Assembly (NCBI RefSeq): GCF_022458985.1
Contig: NC_061789.1
Location: 6,366,357 to 6,430,356, forward strand
Source: Mugil cephalus
Lineage: Eukaryota; Chordata; Actinopteri; Mugiliformes; Mugilidae
Direction: 5' to 3'
Length of the DNA stretch: 64,000 nucleotides
Shown: positions 60,032 through 64,000 of the stretch, piece by piece
Layout of the letters: each line of letters begins with the position of its first letter
How positions within the stretch are numbered: the first letter of the stretch is position 1
Notes under the pieces: model-generated
What the model saw: only the letters and a program-made list of their open reading frames with translations
What the model was told of the DNA's origin: nothing
Databases searched by the model: none
Position numbers and translations under genes: made by a program

Positions 60032-63000
60032 ATGGACGGGAAATGTTTTATCATCACAGTCTGGTCAGGTTAGTGTTTTTGAAGATTTTTTAGAAGGCTT
60101 TCTGATCTTTCTGATGCCCAAAGTGTTGAGTGGTCGATTAATCCTTTGGTTATTAGCATTAAATAATAACTTCAACATTGATGTTGAAGCCTTTTATCAA
60201 ACATTATAAAATATTGTAACATTTTAGCCATAAAATTTATGAATTACACTCACAGATTAATTACATCCTGTCAATAACATAGATGGCTTCTAGCGTGACT
60301 TAACATTGACATTAGTTGGAACTGCACCTCTCTTATTGATATTATTATTCGCGAAAAGTTTCTTTTAGCTCTGTTTCAGGTCTCCACCAAATCTGTAATA
60401 AAAATACCTGACTACACACCAATAGACACAGCCTTTCCTCATAGCAAAAAGACAGAATCTCTGCCACATGCCTGTAAACCGGACAATGAATCAAGCTTGA
60501 GCCATGTCGTTTTGTTGTTGACTTGCCATTTAATGATGCTTCTGTTGGGAAACTTTTTGGACCTGGCATGTTGTGGCTGATACACATGGATAATATATCT
60601 TTTTTTTCCCCCCCACGGCCACAGGCCTGTGTTTCCTACCTTCAGGTTTGCCCCATATCTACACCTTTGTAGAACAGGCACGGACCTGGCATGAAGCACG
60701 GAGCTACTGCAGGACGAAGTACACCGACCTGGCCACGATTGAGTCTGCGGAACAGATGGCTCAGGTGCTGGAAGCTGGAAAGAAATACTTTTACGGTCAT
60801 TTATGGATAGGACTGTATCTCGACAGCAATGCCTGGGAGTGGTCGCTGCAAAACGAGGACTATTATGGTGAAGGAGAGAAAAACTACAGGATGTGGAAGC
60901 TTGGAGAACCCAGTAACTCTGGCGGAATTGAGAACTGTGCGGTGTTATTCAGCCAAGGCACATGGAATGACGCACCGTGCAGTAATATGTACTCGTTTGT
61001 CTGCATTAATGGTAAGAAAAATACACCATCATAATAAATGGCTGAGTTTAGATTGGGTTCAGTTTAATTTAGTCGTTAAGTGATGTTTGTTCGTTAACCA
61101 CTTAAGTTCGCGCATATCTTCAAGATTGTTCTTGCCTACTCTCTTCTGATGCTTTGATGATAAAACACTTTTCTATTATTCTATTTCTATCTATTACCAA
61201 ATTACACTTCCAGTTTATATATCCAACAGACACTATTAGATGCTATACATCTATGTCTTTTCCTTTGTTGGTGCTGGTGGAGACAACAACTAAGGCTTAA
61301 ATACTCCACTGTCTTCATCACATGTCTTCCCAATGCTTTGTACTAGGTTTATGACATATGCAATGATCAGACGAAACATTATGACTATCTTCCAAATATT
61401 GTGTGGGTGTGCCTCCAAAACAGTTGTGACTCGTCAGAAAATGGGCAAAAGAATGTTGTTAATGAGGGCCTTTGGCTCCGATGGGTTGAGGAGAGGTCTC
61501 TGTGGATTACCCCACTTGATCAGTTTGGGATCTAGTGAATTTGGAGGCCAGGTCAACACCTCGTACTGTTCGACATGTTTTTTGAGTTGTTCTTAAACCA
61601 TTTTTTTGGTGTGTGCTTGTGTGTCAAGCTGCATCCTGTTGGGGATGGCTGCTGCCATCAAGGAGCGTCATTGCTAAGGGGTGGGGGTGCCGCTCTGGTC
61701 TAGATGGGTGGTACATGTCTAAGTAGCATCCACACAAGATGCTCAATGTTATTCACATCAACTGTCAGTGGTCATAATGTTGTGACTGATCAGTGTACTT
61801 CGCAGAGTGTGTAATCCCATTACTATTGCATGGTTAGTGGACTGCACTTTTTTAAATTTTGCTAATCCATATCATCAGGAACGGAGGGTTCTTACAACTT
61901 TGTTATGTCTGCTGAGTCCAAGTCCTGGAACGAGGCTCAGAGTTACTGCAGGGAACACTACATTGACCTGGCCAGTGTGAGGAACCAACAAGAGAATGAT
62001 CAGATAGTCGAAATGGCTAACGGCAAAGCAACGTGGATAGGGCTCACCAGAGGCAAGTGGAAGTGGTCAGACCAGAGCCCCCTGTCATTCAGACAGTGGA
62101 ATACAATAGATAACCAACCACGTGGCAACTTGTCTTTTCCCTGCGTGCTTCTACATGAAGACAAATGGGAAGGCGAATACTGCGCAAGAAAATTATACTT
62201 CGTCTGTTTTGGTGAGCTTTGAGATACATTGTACTGGATCATTTTAAATGATATTTAAATTAGAGCCAATGTTAAAAAAAACAACATGTCTTCTTCTTTC
62301 ACTAGCCACATTCGTGGATAAGCAGTTGTTGCGCATCAGAGTAACTAAAAACAAGTCTTCTTGGAACTTGGAGGATGCAGCAGGTGCCATCTTGCAGCAG
62401 GTAATAGTAAAGTGTTAAAATGAATTGTATCTCCAGCACAAGCAGAGAGATTAACTGACATCAAATTATTATAACAGGTACAGGTGGGTGGCACAGCGGC
62501 TCAATGGTTAGCACTGTTGTTTTTTAATCTTTTACCCCAGCTCTACTGTTTCCTCACTGAGGACCACCCTCTCTGGGAGCTGTGACTGGCTCTGGCTGAG
62601 GCGACGCTGTCCCAGCTCAGCAGGACGAAGGGACCCGGTCACTGCCTATGGTTGTGGCATGGACTCCTCCGTCTGCCTGAGCTGGGGTGGTCCGGCCATG
62701 TTGTCCCTACAGCTGGAGACTATGAGCAGCTCCTAGTGTGGACGGTCCTCTGGGATGGCATTTCCTCAATGGGCTCAGCCATATTACTCATTTTATTAGT
62801 GCTCTTTGTATCACCGGGCTCCTCTATGTGTGTGTGTGCATGTGTTTGTTTGGAAAGGAGGGAGGATTCTGCTATATAAATAATTTTTGATTTGATTTGA
62901 TTTTATGCGGACATTTATGGTTCGCTGTAGACAAGGCCCATCTGACCCCAGCATTTATGCTGCACTGCTGCTACATGATCAGATGACTGCCTCATTGCAA

Positions 63001-63288
63001 CTTTGGGCTAAGGGTTAGGGTTAGGGTTAGGGTTAGAGGTTAGGGTTAGAGGTTAGGGTTAGGGTTAGAGGTTAGGGGCTATGGTACAAGTATTCCAAAG
63101 TGCGCCTCACATAGATCACTTATAACACCCCACTTTTCTTGTATTTTGTTATGTGATGTCCCTAAATAAAAAATGTTTGTGTCTTTTAGATGAATGAGAC
63201 GCTGTACAAACGCGACCACGCTTTGGGTAAAAATACTAAGCTGGCTTGGAGGAAGCAGTCCGACGGTAAAATCTTCCACCCAGAATAA
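60032..63288 (+). CDS. Secreted protein with two C-type lectin-like domains (lectin gene B)
   Basis: Exons 60032-60068, 60625-61011, 61879-62211, 62306-62400 and 63190-63288 join in phase (951 bases, 316 residues). The first exon (MDGKCFIITVWSG) parallels that of lectin A and, with LCFLPSG, forms the signal peptide. Domain 1 (about 14-141): ARSYCRTKYTDLATIES, LWIGLYLDSNAWEWS, GEPSNSGGIENC, WNDAPC, YSFVCI. It keeps a WND motif and an EPS-N variant of the mannose-type EPN triplet, so calcium and sugar binding is possible. Domain 2 (about 142-252): AQSYCREHYIDLASVRNQ, TWIGLTRGKWKWSD, YFVCF, with no EPN or WND. The tail holds RIRVTKNKSSWNLEDAAGAI and ends WRKQSDGKIFHPE. The CTLD-2 exon is 333 bases in both genes, showing recent common origin. 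No membrane segment is seen. Confidence 0.88.
61352..61797 (+). mobile_element. Full-length inverted-repeat DNA transposon (lectin B intron 2)
   Basis: Left end ATGATCAGACGAAACATTAT; right end, reverse-complemented, ACTGATCAGTCACAACATTA. About 446 bases, the longest copy here, with the interior seen in part at 7330, 8460, 38395 and 41706. Non-coding. Confidence 0.8.
62463..62650 (+). repeat. Common fish dispersed repeat fragment
   Basis: Contains GGGTGGCACAGCGGCTCAAT followed by GGTTAGCACTGTTG, the usual opening of a high-copy teleost repeat. The rest is diverged. Located in the last intron of lectin gene B. Confidence 0.5.
63008..63078. repeat. Interstitial telomere-like repeat (TTAGGG)n
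   Basis: About 70 bases of TTAGGG units, with interspersed TTAGAGG variants, about 110 bases before the last exon of lectin gene B. A short oppositely oriented run (CCCTAACCCTAA) lies at about 63611-63625. Confidence 0.9.
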
Positions 63289-63787
63289 GACGTGGAGAGG
63301 GAAATGCCTGAAGCGATCTCTTTCAGCCATACAGGAACTCATCTGACCTATTAACTGCTAAGTAATGTTTGGTTATTTTTTTCATGTTAGCGTTAGAGTT
63401 TATGTTCGTAGTTTGCCTTTTCAATGAGTAACATGCCATTTGGAAACCTCTATGTATATGAAATTTGACTGAATACCGACTTTTTAAAGATTATTTAGAG
63501 TCATGCATTCTTAAAAAACACATGTCTGAAATCAAATAAGGATCATGCTAAATAATTCCATATCCCAAGACGCAGACAGTTTAAAATCTGAGTGCAGATA
63601 ACTGTAACTGTAACCCTAACCCTAATTGTCAGAAGGCAAAGTAACAGACATATATATCTATAATATATATTTTTACCATTGCAAGGCACTTGAAGTCACT
63701 TATTTAGACATTTATTGTCTAGTTTAACTTAACTAGTTTATCTTGAATGATGTGTTTTTTAATCAGATTTGTTCGAATATGAATATG

Positions 63788-63793
63788 AATAAA
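63788..63793 (+). terminator. Candidate polyadenylation signal of lectin gene B
   Basis: AATAAA about 500 bases after the stop codon, within AATATGAATAAAGTC. It would give a 3' UTR that includes the CCCTAA run. Confidence 0.55.
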
Positions 63794-63889
63794 GTCAGAC
63801 ATATGGTCTTTATCTCACAATGCCGGATGTGTCTCTCTTTTAAGTCTTGTAAGTCAGTACAAAATTTTCTGGAATTCCCTTTACTGACT

Positions 63890-64000
63890 CCCTCATGTTT
63901 ACTACCACTTGCTTCTGGTTGTCCCAAGAACTAGGCAGAATAACATGGCTGATCATGTTTTTGCAACTGTCGCGCCCAAATTCTGGAGCAGTTTTTAGTT
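63890..64000 (+). mobile_element. Possible LINE ORF2 tail at the window edge
   Basis: One frame reads ADHVFATVAPKFWSSF, resembling the AFSVAAPxLWNSLP motif at the end of L2-type LINE ORF2 proteins. It is cut by the window end. Confidence 0.35.

Noticed and set aside
63008-63078. Possible true chromosome end
   Set aside because: Unique coding sequence continues on both sides, so this is an interstitial run, not a telomere.

Overview
The window is genomic DNA from a ray-finned (teleost) fish. Genes are split by many short GT-AG introns, there are no operons, the spacer is AT-rich with many microsatellites, and the dispersed repeats (small inverted-repeat DNA transposons, non-LTR retrotransposon debris) are typical of fish. 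The species cannot be named from the sequence. All gene models were built by hand from reading frame, splice sites, intron phase and family recall; no search was run.

Layout. 1-4.2 kb (minus): 5' half of a Ral-GEF gene, best match rgl3; the rest lies left of the window. 4.6-10.3 kb: spacer with transposon debris and one orphan ORF. 10.3-29.9 kb (minus): complete slc44a2 (choline transporter-like protein 2), with two alternative first exons and two alternative last exons. 31.6-35.0 kb (plus): complete rpl23 (ribosomal protein uL14), with two near-identical intronic copies of an H/ACA snoRNA of the SNORA21 type. 37.9-41.5 kb (minus): a Brorin-family VWC-domain gene that looks like a third VWC2/VWC2L paralogue. 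42.2-44.8 kb (minus): a secreted protein with two C-type lectin-like domains, followed by a broken relic of a sister copy at 47.0-47.5 kb. 49.5-57.4 kb (minus): complete smarce1 (BAF57), with an unusual homopolymer-rich C-terminus. 60.0-63.8 kb (plus): a second two-domain lectin gene, inverted relative to the first, with telomere-like repeats on both sides of its last exon.

These are independent eukaryotic genes with housekeeping (rpl23, smarce1), transport (slc44a2), signalling (rgl3, VWC gene) and probable immune recognition (lectins) roles; they do not form one pathway. In human, RGL3 and SLC44A2 lie on 19p13.2, while RPL23 and SMARCE1 lie on 17q12-q21. The VWC gene sits in the block corresponding to the IKZF3/ZPBP2 neighbourhood. 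VWC2 lies near IKZF1 and VWC2L near IKZF2, so it is plausibly the third product of the vertebrate genome duplications.

Most noteworthy: the VWC paralogue with a matched loss of two cysteines; the inverted lectin pair around smarce1; the slc44a2 alternative ends, one with an A-run in front of its splice acceptor; the duplicated snoRNA; and the SMARCE1 tail.
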